Below are positions 18,581 through 25,293 of a DNA stretch of 64,000 nucleotides, piece after piece (the first letter of the stretch is position 1; every line of letters starts with the position of its first letter). The stretch comes from Hyphomicrobiales bacterium. Lineage in GTDB: Bacteria > Pseudomonadota > Alphaproteobacteria > Rhizobiales > Rhizobiaceae. The DNA is taken from NCBI GenBank assembly GCA_900471605.1, contig UCEY01000024.1, positions 26,144 to 90,143 of the forward strand. Reading direction: 5' to 3'. A model generated the notes under the pieces. That model made no database searches and was not told the DNA's origin. It saw only the letters and a program-made list of their open reading frames with translations. A program made the position numbers and the translations under genes.

Positions 18581-18978
18581 CGGCGGCGAACGCGCTCCTG
18601 CAGGCGATCCACCGAAAGCTCTCCGGCGATGCGGCGCTGACCGCGATCATCGGGGCGGACGGCATCCGCGACCGGCTGCTGCCGCGGGCGAAACTTCCCT
18701 CCATTGTGTTCGGCGAAATCGAGACACGCGATTTCTCGACCGACGGGGGGCCGGGCGAGGAACATCTTCTGGTCCTGGAAATATGGTCCGAAGCCGAGGG
18801 ACGGCGACAGGCGCAGGAAGTCGCCGGGCTGGTACATGGCCTGCTTCACGACGCGGCGCTGGCGCTCGCCGGCAGCTTGGTGCTGGTGAACCTGCAGCAG
18901 GTCGGCATGCGCAGCCGTCGCGAGCCGAAGACGAAGTTCCATCTGGCGGAGATGCGGTTCCGGGCGGTGACGGAATAG
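18577..18978 (+). CDS. DUF3168 tail-completion protein (GTA gp8)
   Basis: This 133-residue protein shows the DUF3168 features LLQAIHRKLSGDAALTAIIG, DRLLPRAKLPSIVFGEIETRDFSTDGGPGEEHLLVLEIWS and VHGLLHDAALAL. It corresponds to tail terminator proteins of siphophages and GTAs. ATG 18577 overlaps the preceding stop. In RcGTA the tail tube gene follows almost directly; here 2.16 kb of foreign-looking genes come first. Confidence 0.87.
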   Translation: MTAANALLQAIHRKLSGDAALTAIIGADGIRDRLLPRAKLPSIVFGEIETRDFSTDGGPGEEHLLVLEIWSEAEGRRQAQEVAGLVHGLLHDAALALAGSLVLVNLQQVGMRSRREPKTKFHLAEMRFRAVTE

Positions 18979-19015
18979 CGAGGCCATGGTTATTGAATAT
19001 TGAATGTTCCGATAG

Positions 19016-19031
19016 CTTTGTATATACAAAG
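19016..19031. promoter_or_regulatory. Palindromic operator upstream of the toxin-antitoxin pair
   Basis: CTTTGTATATACAAAG is a perfect 16-bp palindrome, partly overlapping a second dyad TATAC-AAA-GTATA (19023-19035). It lies 24 bp before the antitoxin ATG, in a notably AT-rich stretch. Autorepression by the ribbon-helix-helix antitoxin is expected for this family. Confidence 0.6.
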
Positions 19032-19054
19032 TATATGCATGGGGATGTTGGATC

Positions 19055-19330
19055 ATGGTAGCCCTTCGGAAAAGCGAAACGGTCAATTTGAGGATTGATG
19101 CCGGCACGCGGGAAGTGATTGCCCGTGCCGCCGAGATTTCCGGCAAGTCGCTGACGGCATTCATGACCGAAGCGGCGTTGTTGAATGCCCAGAAGGAGCT
19201 TCTGCAGCAGCGGTTCATCGGTGTCGACGCGACTGTTTTCGATGCCGTCGAGAGCCTGCTTGCGGAGCCGGCACAGGCGAACGAGAAGCTCTCGGCGTTG
19301 CTTCAGTCGAGCCGGGAATGGCTAGACTGA
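19055..19330 (+). CDS. DUF1778 (TacA-like) ribbon-helix-helix antitoxin
   Basis: This 91-residue protein has an N-terminal ribbon-helix-helix (RKSETVNLRIDAGTREVIARAAEISGKSLTAFMTEAAL) and a C-terminal tail that in TacA-type antitoxins wraps the acetyltransferase toxin. The toxin gene starts 4 bp after its stop, the normal TacA-TacT order. It should bind DNA at the palindrome 19016-19031 and repress the pair, with the toxin as co-repressor. It lies between GTA gp8 and gp9, so it is an insertion. Confidence 0.9.
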   Translation: MVALRKSETVNLRIDAGTREVIARAAEISGKSLTAFMTEAALLNAQKELLQQRFIGVDATVFDAVESLLAEPAQANEKLSALLQSSREWLD

Positions 19331-19333
19331 AGC

Positions 19334-19834
19334 ATGTATCGCAAACCGGTTCCGCTGAATGAGCAGCATCGTCTGGATGATTTCGACAGCGGCAAGCCGG
19401 TTCTCGATGTCTTCCTCAAGGAGATGGCGCTTCACAATCAGGCACAAGGTTACACGCGAACCTTCGTGATCGCAGGCGCCGATTTTCGCGTGGTCGGATA
19501 TCATTCGCTTTGCGCCGGCATGATTTCCCGTGAAAACGCGCCCCGCCAGGTCAAGGGGCACCAGGCGCCGGGCGAGATTCCGGTGGCATTGCTGGCTCGG
19601 CTTGCCGTGGACCGGAGGCACCATGGGCAGGGGCTCGGCGGCGAACTCCTCAAGAATGCTCTTCTGGCAGTGATCGCGGCATCAGATGCGGTGGCGTTCC
19701 GAGCGGTCATGGTTCATGCGCTCGACGACGAGGCGACGGGCTTTTACCTCAGATATGGCTTCCGGCAAGCCAAAGGGCTGGATCGCACATTGCTTTTGTC
19801 GGTCAAGGATATCCTTGCTTCACTGGGAGGTTAG
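19334..19834 (+). CDS. GNAT-family acetyltransferase toxin (TacT-like)
   Basis: This 166-residue GNAT protein opens RKPVPLNEQHRLDDFDSGKPVLDVFLKE, matching the TacT/AtaT group (LxxxHxxxxFxCGxxxLDxWL). It has the acetyl-CoA loop in LAVDRRHHGQGLGGELLKNAL and the catalytic-type tyrosine in GFYLRYGFRQ. TacT-type toxins acetylate the amino group of charged tRNAs and halt translation. The usual FDCG is FDSG here, which is common. The last 15 bp overlap the end of the convergent MFS gene. Confidence 0.88.
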   Translation: MYRKPVPLNEQHRLDDFDSGKPVLDVFLKEMALHNQAQGYTRTFVIAGADFRVVGYHSLCAGMISRENAPRQVKGHQAPGEIPVALLARLAVDRRHHGQGLGGELLKNALLAVIAASDAVAFRAVMVHALDDEATGFYLRYGFRQAKGLDRTLLLSVKDILASLGG

Positions 19835-21040
19835 GCGGCTTCGCGCATCCGCCGTGCGCATCAGCCTCACCAGCATCAGCACGAAGATGAGCGAGACCGC
19901 CGAGAGCGTTGCGCCGGTTAAAAGGACGGCGCCGGCGCCGGCGCGGTCGAGAAGTGCGGTGAAGATGACGGGTGCCGCGGCATTGGCAAGGTTTTGCGGC
20001 AGCGACAGGCGCGCCGATTGGAGACCGAATTCCTTTGCCGAAAAGAGCGACAGCGGCAGCAGCGCGCGGGCGACGGAAACGACGCCGGCGCCGAAGCTGA
20101 AGAGTACGACGAAAGCGATCAGCGCCGCCGACGAGGACGTGACCGTGGCTGCCAGAAGGAAGCTCGCCAGCGTCAGGACCGTTCCGATGATCGTGGTGAT
20201 GATCGCATTGCCGCGCCGGCCGAGCAGCATGTCGACGAACCTTGCGGAAACGCTGATCGCGCCCCGTGCCGAACCCAGCTGCAGCGCAAGTGCCGGCGAC
20301 GCGCCCGCAGCATTGAGCAGCGCCAGGAACGTCGGCGACATGCCGAAGCCGACGAAGGAACTCAACGTGGTCGTCGCGGCGACCAGGAAAAAGGCTTTGC
20401 GGCGCTCCGGCTCGGTGAAGGGGACCGGCACGGTTTCGGCGGCCGCTGCCTGTTCCCGGCTTTCCATCGGCTTCGGCAGGCCGAACAGATAAAGCGGCAG
20501 GCAGACGAATAGCTGCAGCGCGGCGGACAGAACGAAGGTCAGCCGCCAGCCGACCAGATTGTTCATCAGCGCCAGGGCCGGCCAGAAGATCGTGGCCGAA
20601 AGGCCCGTGAACACCATCAGGATGGCGATGATGCGCTTGCCGCCCAGCCCTTCGCGCTCGACGACCGCCGTATAGGCGGGCGCCGAGAGACCGAGCGCGC
20701 CGCCTATGCCGATGACGATCCAGGCAAGGCCGTAGATCAGGATTTCGTGCGCGGCCGCCAGCAGCAGCAGGCCGGCCGCCAAGATGACGGAAGCCGTCGC
20801 CATGACTTTTGCTGCACCGTGGCGAGCGAGCAGCCGGCCGGCCATGGGGCTGGCAAGCGCACTGACCAGCATCATGATCGACAGGCCGAAGAATACCACC
20901 TCGTTCGGCAGGCCGAGTTGCGGGGCGATGACGCGCCCCATGACGCCGAGCATGTCGAAGCTGGTGCCCCAGGAAATGATCTGCGTGACGGAAAGCACGG
21001 CGATCGTCTGAGCGGAGCGCAGGGGAAGGGGTGTGGACAT
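19820..21040 (-). CDS. MFS transporter inserted in the GTA cluster
   Basis: This roughly 406-residue, 12-helix major facilitator protein (VTQIISWGTSFDMLGVMGRVIAPQLG, ASPMAGRLLARHGAAKVM, GIGGALGLSAPAYTAVVEREGLGGKR) belongs to the group with YbfB- or monocarboxylate-like topology; the substrate is unknown. The start is placed at the second Met (MSTPLPLRSAQ). It runs opposite to all GTA structural genes and overlaps the toxin 3' end by 15 bp, so it cannot be part of their operon. It must have its own promoter in the 100 bp before gp9. Confidence 0.85.
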   Translation of the reverse strand: MSTPLPLRSAQTIAVLSVTQIISWGTSFDMLGVMGRVIAPQLGLPNEVVFFGLSIMMLVSALASPMAGRLLARHGAAKVMATASVILAAGLLLLAAAHEILIYGLAWIVIGIGGALGLSAPAYTAVVEREGLGGKRIIAILMVFTGLSATIFWPALALMNNLVGWRLTFVLSAALQLFVCLPLYLFGLPKPMESREQAAAAETVPVPFTEPERRKAFFLVAATTTLSSFVGFGMSPTFLALLNAAGASPALALQLGSARGAISVSARFVDMLLGRRGNAIITTIIGTVLTLASFLLAATVTSSSAALIAFVVLFSFGAGVVSVARALLPLSLFSAKEFGLQSARLSLPQNLANAAAPVIFTALLDRAGAGAVLLTGATLSAVSLIFVLMLVRLMRTADARSRLTSQ

Positions 21041-21142
21041 GGCGTGGGGGCGCATTCGCGAAAAAGGTGTGCGCCCGATGCTCTAGCACCGCTTTGCGGC
21101 GGGCGGAAGCGACAAACGGACAACAGCGGAAAGGATTTCCAC

Positions 21143-21550
21143 ATGGTGGCGCAGAAGGGCAAGGACCTGCTCCTGAAGATCGACGATGACGGCACGTTCC
21201 TGACGGTGGCGGGGCTGCGCTCGAAGCGGTTGGCCTTCAACGCCGAGACCGTCGACATCACCGATGCCCAGAGCGCCGGGCGCTGGCGCGAGCTGATGGG
21301 CGGCGCCGGCGTGCAGCGCGCCTCGCTGACCGGGGCCGGCATCTTCAAGGACCAGGCGAGCGATGCGATGGTACGGGGCGCCTTCTTTGCTGGCACCATT
21401 CTTGTCTGGCAGATCCTGATCCCGGCCTTCGGCACCGTCAGCGGGCCGTTCCAGGTGACGGCGCTCGAATATTCCGGCGAGCATAACGGCGAAATCCGTT
21501 TCGAACTGGCGCTGGAATCGGCAGGCAGCCTCACTTTCGAGGCGCTCTGA
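21143..21550 (+). CDS. Major tail tube protein, TP901-1 family (GTA gp9)
   Basis: This 135-residue protein starts VAQKGKDLLLKIDDDGTFLTVAGLRSKRLAFNAETVDITDAQSAGRWRELM, the signature of the TP901-1-like tail tube family, and ends ALEYSGEHNGEIRFELALESAG. It polymerises into the tail tube. AAAGGA lies eight bases before ATG 21143. Because the gene follows a convergent transporter, its transcription must start nearby or read through from 18.9 kb. Confidence 0.92.
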   Translation: MVAQKGKDLLLKIDDDGTFLTVAGLRSKRLAFNAETVDITDAQSAGRWRELMGGAGVQRASLTGAGIFKDQASDAMVRGAFFAGTILVWQILIPAFGTVSGPFQVTALEYSGEHNGEIRFELALESAGSLTFEAL

Positions 21551-21897
21551 TGCAGGGCGGGCGGGCAAATCGCCGGCGCGGCGAGGTCGAGGCGTTGATC
21601 GACGGCGAGCGCCGCATTCTCTGCCTGACGCTTGGCGCGCTGGCGGAGCTGGAAACGGCGTTCTCCGTCGGTGATCTCAACGGGCTGGCCGAACGGTTTT
21701 CGTCCGGGCGGCTGAAGGCGGCGGACATGATCCGGCTGATCGGCGCCGGCCTGAGGGGCGGCGGAAATCTCTATTCCGACGACGAGGTGGCGGCGATGAG
21801 CGTCGAGGACGGGGTCGCCGGTTACGCGCGGATCGTCGGAGATTTGCTGACGGCGACATTTGCGGGGCCGGCCAAGGAGACCGCGGCAAACCCTTGA
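21550..21897 (+). CDS. GTA gp10 family tail assembly protein
   Basis: This 115-residue protein contains RRGEVEALIDGERRILCLTLGALAELETAFSVGDLNGLAERFSSGRLKAADMIRLIGAGLRGGG, characteristic of the GTA gp10 (tail tube chaperone/GTA_gp10) family. It overlaps the tail tube stop by one base (TGATG), so it is coupled to gp9. The family is thought to act like lambda gpG in tail assembly. It is of normal length. Confidence 0.88.
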   Translation: MQGGRANRRRGEVEALIDGERRILCLTLGALAELETAFSVGDLNGLAERFSSGRLKAADMIRLIGAGLRGGGNLYSDDEVAAMSVEDGVAGYARIVGDLLTATFAGPAKETAANP

Positions 21898-22151
21898 GGG
21901 CCGCAGCGGGCAACGGGGCAATGGCGGGCAGTTTTCCGTCCGCGATCGTATCCGACGAGGCGAGGCCCGAGCCGTTTCCATGGGAAACGGTCATGCATGC
22001 CGGCCTCTGCCTGCTGCGGCTTCCACCGAGATATTTCTGGGCGCTGACGCCAATCGAGTTCTTCGCGATGACCGGCGGGTTGAAGATGCGGCACGCAGGC
22101 ATGGAGAGGGCGGGACTGGAGGCGTTGATGCAGGCGTTTCCGGACGGATGA
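21894..22151 (+). CDS. rcc01693-family small protein (GTA gp10.1, gpT-like)
   Basis: The diagnostic C-terminal part reads HAGLCLLRLPPRYFWALTPIEFFAMTGG, matching the short phage protein encoded before the tape measure in GTAs. The frame begins at TTG 21894 overlapping the gp10 stop; ATG 21921 is an alternative. In lambda-like phages a second chaperone form is produced by frameshifting between G and T. The 4-bp overlap here would allow coupled translation, and no slippery sequence is obvious. Confidence 0.8.
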   Translation: MRAAAGNGAMAGSFPSAIVSDEARPEPFPWETVMHAGLCLLRLPPRYFWALTPIEFFAMTGGLKMRHAGMERAGLEALMQAFPDG

Positions 22152-22226
22152 GGCTGCCGTTCGTCCAGAAGGCTCCGGCCATCTTCAGCCGTTCCCCGAT
22201 CCCCGCAGGCTGCTTCTCGTTGGCGG

Positions 22227-22343
22227 CGGCCTCTCACTCCCCCTCCTTTCGCCAGGGCGGAGAGAAAGCGGTGGCTCGCCTGATGAGGGGTGTTCGGCCT
22301 TCGGCCGTGGGGTAACGGCAGCAGCCGGATGAAGGGCAATCAA
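22227..22343. repeat. Mosaic repeat upstream of the tape measure gene
   Basis: On the minus strand this reads CCCTTCATCCGGCTGCTGCC and later CTTTCTCTCCGCCCTGGCG, a diverged form of the arm CCCCTCATCCGCCTGCCGGC...CTTCTCCCCG seen at 3739 and 17520. It also contains the hairpin TTCGGCC-TTC-GGCCG. No gene is present here. Confidence 0.55.
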
Positions 22344-22356
22344 GGGGGAGACAATC

Positions 22357-22890
22357 ATGGACGATGACGGCACGAATTTTGCTGGCACCTTGTCCGGTGC
22401 CGAGGCGCTGACCGGGGTGATTGCCGATCTCGAAACCCGCTCGCAGCGGTTCGGGGCGGCGCTGACCGGTGCGCTCAGGTCCGCGACGACAGGCGGCCGC
22501 GGGCTGGAGGACGTGCTCAAGGGGCTTGGCAACCGGCTTTCCGATATCGCGCTGGCAGCCGGAATGAGACCTCTCGAAACCATGCTGGGCAATGCGATCG
22601 GCGGGCTGGTGGGCTCGGTGACGCCGTTTGCCGATGGCGGCGTGGTGCGCTCGCCGAGCTTCTTTCCGATGGGCGGCGACATGGGCCTGATGGGAGAGGC
22701 CGGGGCGGAAGCGATCCTGCCGTTGCAGCGCGGCCCGGATGGCGCGCTCGGGGTTGCTGCGGCCGGCGGCGGTGGGCCGCAGATCGTCTTCAACGTGACG
22801 GCGAACGATGCCGCCAGTTTCCGAAAGAGCGAAGGGCAGATTTCAGCCATGCTGGCGCGCAGCGTGTCGCGCGGCAGGCGTGGCCTTTGA
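22357..22890 (+). CDS. Short tail tape measure protein (GTA gp11)
   Basis: This 177-residue protein has an N-terminal helical region (GAEALTGVIADLETRSQRFGAAL) and a middle with LEDVLKGLGNRLSDIALAAGMRPLETML. The conserved tape-measure end follows: FADGGVVRSPSFFPMGGDMGLMGEAGAEAILPLQRGPDG. A strong Shine-Dalgarno (AAGGGGGAGAC) precedes ATG 22357. It is far shorter than phage tape measures and close to GTA gp11, implying a short tail tube. C-terminal PQIVFNVTANDAASFRKSEGQI is also typical. Confidence 0.9.
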   Translation: MDDDGTNFAGTLSGAEALTGVIADLETRSQRFGAALTGALRSATTGGRGLEDVLKGLGNRLSDIALAAGMRPLETMLGNAIGGLVGSVTPFADGGVVRSPSFFPMGGDMGLMGEAGAEAILPLQRGPDGALGVAAAGGGGPQIVFNVTANDAASFRKSEGQISAMLARSVSRGRRGL

Positions 22891-22944
22891 CGAGGACCGG
22901 GATGGTGTCTGCGGTGGCCTCCTTGATGATTGGGCGAGGACGAG

Positions 22945-23583
22945 ATGAGCGGTTTTCATGAGGTCCGGTTCCCGTTGCGCCTGGCGCTCGGGGCGACCGG
23001 CGGGCCGGTGCGGCGCACCGATATCGTCAACCTTTCCAACGGGCGCGAGCAGCGCAACCAGCGCTGGCGGGATTCGCGGCGTAGCTACGATGCCGGGTCG
23101 GGTGTGAAATCGCTAAGCGATCTTTATGCGGTGCTCGAATTTTTCGAGGCGCGGGGCGGGCAGCTTCACGGATTTCGGTTCCGCGATCCGGTGGATTGGA
23201 AATCCTGCGCGCCAGGCGAGGCGGTGTCGGCGACCGACCAGGTGATCGGCACCGGGGACGGCGCGGCCGCGACCTTTCAGCTCGTCAAGACCTATGCGGA
23301 CAGCGGTGGAAGCTGGATGCGGCGGATCGTGAAGCCCGTCTCCGGAACGGTCGCGGTCTCGGTGAACGAGGGTGAGCAAGCGCCGGGAGCCTTTTCCGTC
23401 GATGCGGCGACGGGTGTTGTCACCTTTGCGGCCGGGCATGTTCCGGGCGTCGGGGCTGTGGTGCGGGCGGGTTACGAGTTCGACGTGCCGGTGCGGTTCG
23501 ATACCGACAGGATCGAGGTCAACCTCGCGCATTTCGATGCCGGGCGCATTCCGACCATACAGCTGACGGAGATTTTGGCATGA
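22945..23583 (+). CDS. DUF2460 distal tail protein (GTA gp12)
   Basis: This 212-residue protein shows the DUF2460 blocks FHEVRFPLRLALGATGGPVRRTDIV, NGREQRNQRWRDSRRSYDAG, LYAVLEFFEARGGQLHGFRFRDPVDWKS and FDVPVRFDTDRIEVNL. In RcGTA gp12 forms the distal tail ring. ATG 22945 follows GAGGACGAG. Its stop overlaps the gp13 start (ATGA). Confidence 0.93.
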   Translation: MSGFHEVRFPLRLALGATGGPVRRTDIVNLSNGREQRNQRWRDSRRSYDAGSGVKSLSDLYAVLEFFEARGGQLHGFRFRDPVDWKSCAPGEAVSATDQVIGTGDGAAATFQLVKTYADSGGSWMRRIVKPVSGTVAVSVNEGEQAPGAFSVDAATGVVTFAAGHVPGVGAVVRAGYEFDVPVRFDTDRIEVNLAHFDAGRIPTIQLTEILA

Positions 23584-24455
23584 AAACGATACCGGCCGAT
23601 CTGGCCGCGCATCTGGCGCGGGACGCGACGACCACCTGTCATGCCTGGCGGGTGACGAGGCGTGATGGCGTGGTGCTGGGGTTTTGCGAGCACGACCGCG
23701 ATCTGACATTCGATGACACCATCTTCCTGGCAGCGAGCGGGTTTTCGGCAAGCGAGGCGGAGGCGGCGACCGGGCTTTCGGCGGGCGCCGACGAGGTGGC
23801 CGGCGGCTTTTCGAATGTCGCAATCCGCGAACAGGATCTCGCGACCGGCAGATATGACGGCGCGCGCGTGGACCTGTTTCTCGTCAACTGGGCGGCGCCG
23901 GATCAGCACGTGCTGTTGAACATGCGTGAGATCGGCGAGGTTTCCCGCGCCGGCGGACAGTTCCGGGCGGAATTGCGCAGCCTGGCGCATCGACTGAACC
24001 AGCCGCAGGGACGCGTCTACAACCGGCGTTGCGATGCAAGCCTGGGGGATGCGCGTTGCGGTGTGAACCTTGGATCCTGGCGAGGCGAGGGAGCGGTGAT
24101 CGCGGTCAAGGATGCGAGCGGGATCGTCGTTTCCGGGCTTGGCGGCTTTGAAAGCGGGTTCTTCCGGCAGGGCGTGCTGACATTTTCCGGCGGGGTGGCG
24201 ATCGATGTCGAGGCGCATGCGAAAAAGCCCGACGGCTCGGCGGAACTGACGCTCTGGCTGCCGCTGGAAGTGCCGGTAGCGGCGGGCGATACGTTCGTGG
24301 TGACGGCGGGTTGTGACAAGTCGTTTGCCACCTGCAGGGCGCGCTTTGCAAACCACCTGAATTTTCGTGGTTTCCCCCACGTGCCGGGCGCCGATTTCGC
24401 CTATTCCTACGCCGACGGGGAGCGGGTGCATGATGGCGGCCCGATCTTCGCATGA
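23580..24455 (+). CDS. DUF2163 tail hub protein with four conserved cysteines (GTA gp13)
   Basis: This 291-residue protein (DUF2163 plus a BR0599-type C-terminus) contains HLARDATTTCHAWRVTRRDGVVLGFCEHDRDLTFD and ends RFANHLNFRGFPHVPGAD. Four cysteines lie at C151, C160, C245 and C252. In the RcGTA particle the gp13 hub carries an iron-sulfur cluster, as in lambda gpL-type hubs, and these residues are the likely ligands. It overlaps both neighbours by 4 bp. Confidence 0.92.
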   Translation: MKTIPADLAAHLARDATTTCHAWRVTRRDGVVLGFCEHDRDLTFDDTIFLAASGFSASEAEAATGLSAGADEVAGGFSNVAIREQDLATGRYDGARVDLFLVNWAAPDQHVLLNMREIGEVSRAGGQFRAELRSLAHRLNQPQGRVYNRRCDASLGDARCGVNLGSWRGEGAVIAVKDASGIVVSGLGGFESGFFRQGVLTFSGGVAIDVEAHAKKPDGSAELTLWLPLEVPVAAGDTFVVTAGCDKSFATCRARFANHLNFRGFPHVPGADFAYSYADGERVHDGGPIFA

Positions 24456-24889
24456 GGACGCGGGGCGAACGGATCGTGGCGATCGCGGAAGGGTGGGTCG
24501 GCACGCCCTACCGGCACCAAGGGGCTTTGAAGGGCGTCGGCTGCGATTGTATCGGGCTGATCCGCGGCATCTGGCGCGAGCTTTACGGCGACGATCCGGA
24601 GCCGGTGCCGGCCTATGCGCCCGATTGGGCCGAGCGAAGCGGCGAGGACCGGTTGATGGACGCGGCCCTGCGGCTCTTCGGACCGGCCGTGCGGATGAGT
24701 GAGGCGGAACCGGGCGACGTGCTGCTGTTCCGCTGGCGGCAGGATTGTGCCGCCAAACATGCGGGGGTGCTGGCCGGGCCACAGCATTTCATCCATGCCT
24801 ATGAGCAGTCCGCGGTGACACGATCGGCGCTGGTGCCATCATGGCGGCGGCGGGTGGCGGGCGTGTATCGGTTTCCCATCATGGCATGA
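24452..24889 (+). CDS. NlpC/P60 cell-wall peptidase (GTA gp14)
   Basis: This 145-residue NlpC/P60 cysteine peptidase has the catalytic cysteine at C33 in GCDCIGLIRGIWRELYG, the catalytic histidine in CAAKHAGVLAG, and the substrate-entry motif IVAIAEGWVGTPYRHQGA at the N-terminus. In GTAs it is carried in the tail and opens the recipient peptidoglycan. It starts within the gp13 stop. After its stop 405 bp separate it from gp15, which is unusual and contains the candidate short gene described below. Confidence 0.93.
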   Translation: MRTRGERIVAIAEGWVGTPYRHQGALKGVGCDCIGLIRGIWRELYGDDPEPVPAYAPDWAERSGEDRLMDAALRLFGPAVRMSEAEPGDVLLFRWRQDCAAKHAGVLAGPQHFIHAYEQSAVTRSALVPSWRRRVAGVYRFPIMA

Positions 24890-24956
24890 TGCTCACAACC
24901 GAGCGCTCGTTTGCATTGTGAAAACAACTTGAAATTGAATAACCCGGTACAATGGG

Positions 24957-24984
24957 TTGCATCTGGTCGGATGTGATATATATT
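24957..24984 (+). promoter_or_regulatory. Candidate promoter for the short transcript at 24990-25080
   Basis: TTGCAT (24957-24962) is followed after 16 bp by TATATT (24979-24984) in an AT-rich stretch that stands out from the GC-rich surroundings. A ribosome site and 21-codon frame begin 6-10 bp downstream, and a strong terminator ends at 25080. Confidence 0.45.
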
Positions 24985-24993
24985 GATGGAGTG

Positions 24994-25059
24994 ATGAGCG
25001 AGGTTGCAGCCCCGCCCATCGTTTACTTAGGTAGCGAATATGACCCGGACGGCTATTGA
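24994..25059 (+). CDS. Candidate 21-residue small protein or leader peptide
   Basis: ATG 24994 is preceded by TGGAGTG, placing GGAG close to the start, and the frame reads MSEVAAPPIVYLGSEYDPDG then Tyr and TGA. The stop codon lies in the loop of a perfect ten-base-pair terminator hairpin. Promoter, ribosome site, frame and terminator together span only about 125 bp, so this looks like a self-contained gene; alternatively the transcript is an sRNA or an attenuator leader. No family is recognised. It lies between GTA gp14 and gp15. Confidence 0.45.
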   Translation: MSEVAAPPIVYLGSEYDPDGY

Positions 25060-25080
25060 CCAGCCCGTCCGGGTTTTTTT
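25043..25080 (+). terminator. Strong intrinsic terminator between gp14 and gp15
   Basis: ACCCGGACGG (25043-25052) pairs perfectly with CCGTCCGGGT (25065-25074), followed by TTTTTTT (25074-25080). It should block most read-through from gp14 into gp15 unless overcome by antitermination. The 210 bp from here to gp15 hold no clear gene. Confidence 0.85.
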
Positions 25081-25293
25081 CACCATCAGCGTGACGCTAA
25101 AAGGCCTTGGCCTCATAACATCCCCTCCATGATTGAGAGCAGGGCCTCTGCCGAGGTCGATGCGGCCTATGTCATCGACGCGCCGGCTGGTGCGGCGCAT
25201 GCTGCTTTTGCTCACAATCTCCATAACCTTAACATGCAATCATTGAGGGTGAATAGTAGCCGCTCGCGTGATTGCAGAATGCGAGGTATTTCC

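Noticed and set aside
25129..25293. Longer start for GTA gp15
   Set aside because: The extension lacks the GC-skewed codon pattern and has no counterpart in the conserved N-terminus (ALGSVFGPVGAILGR).
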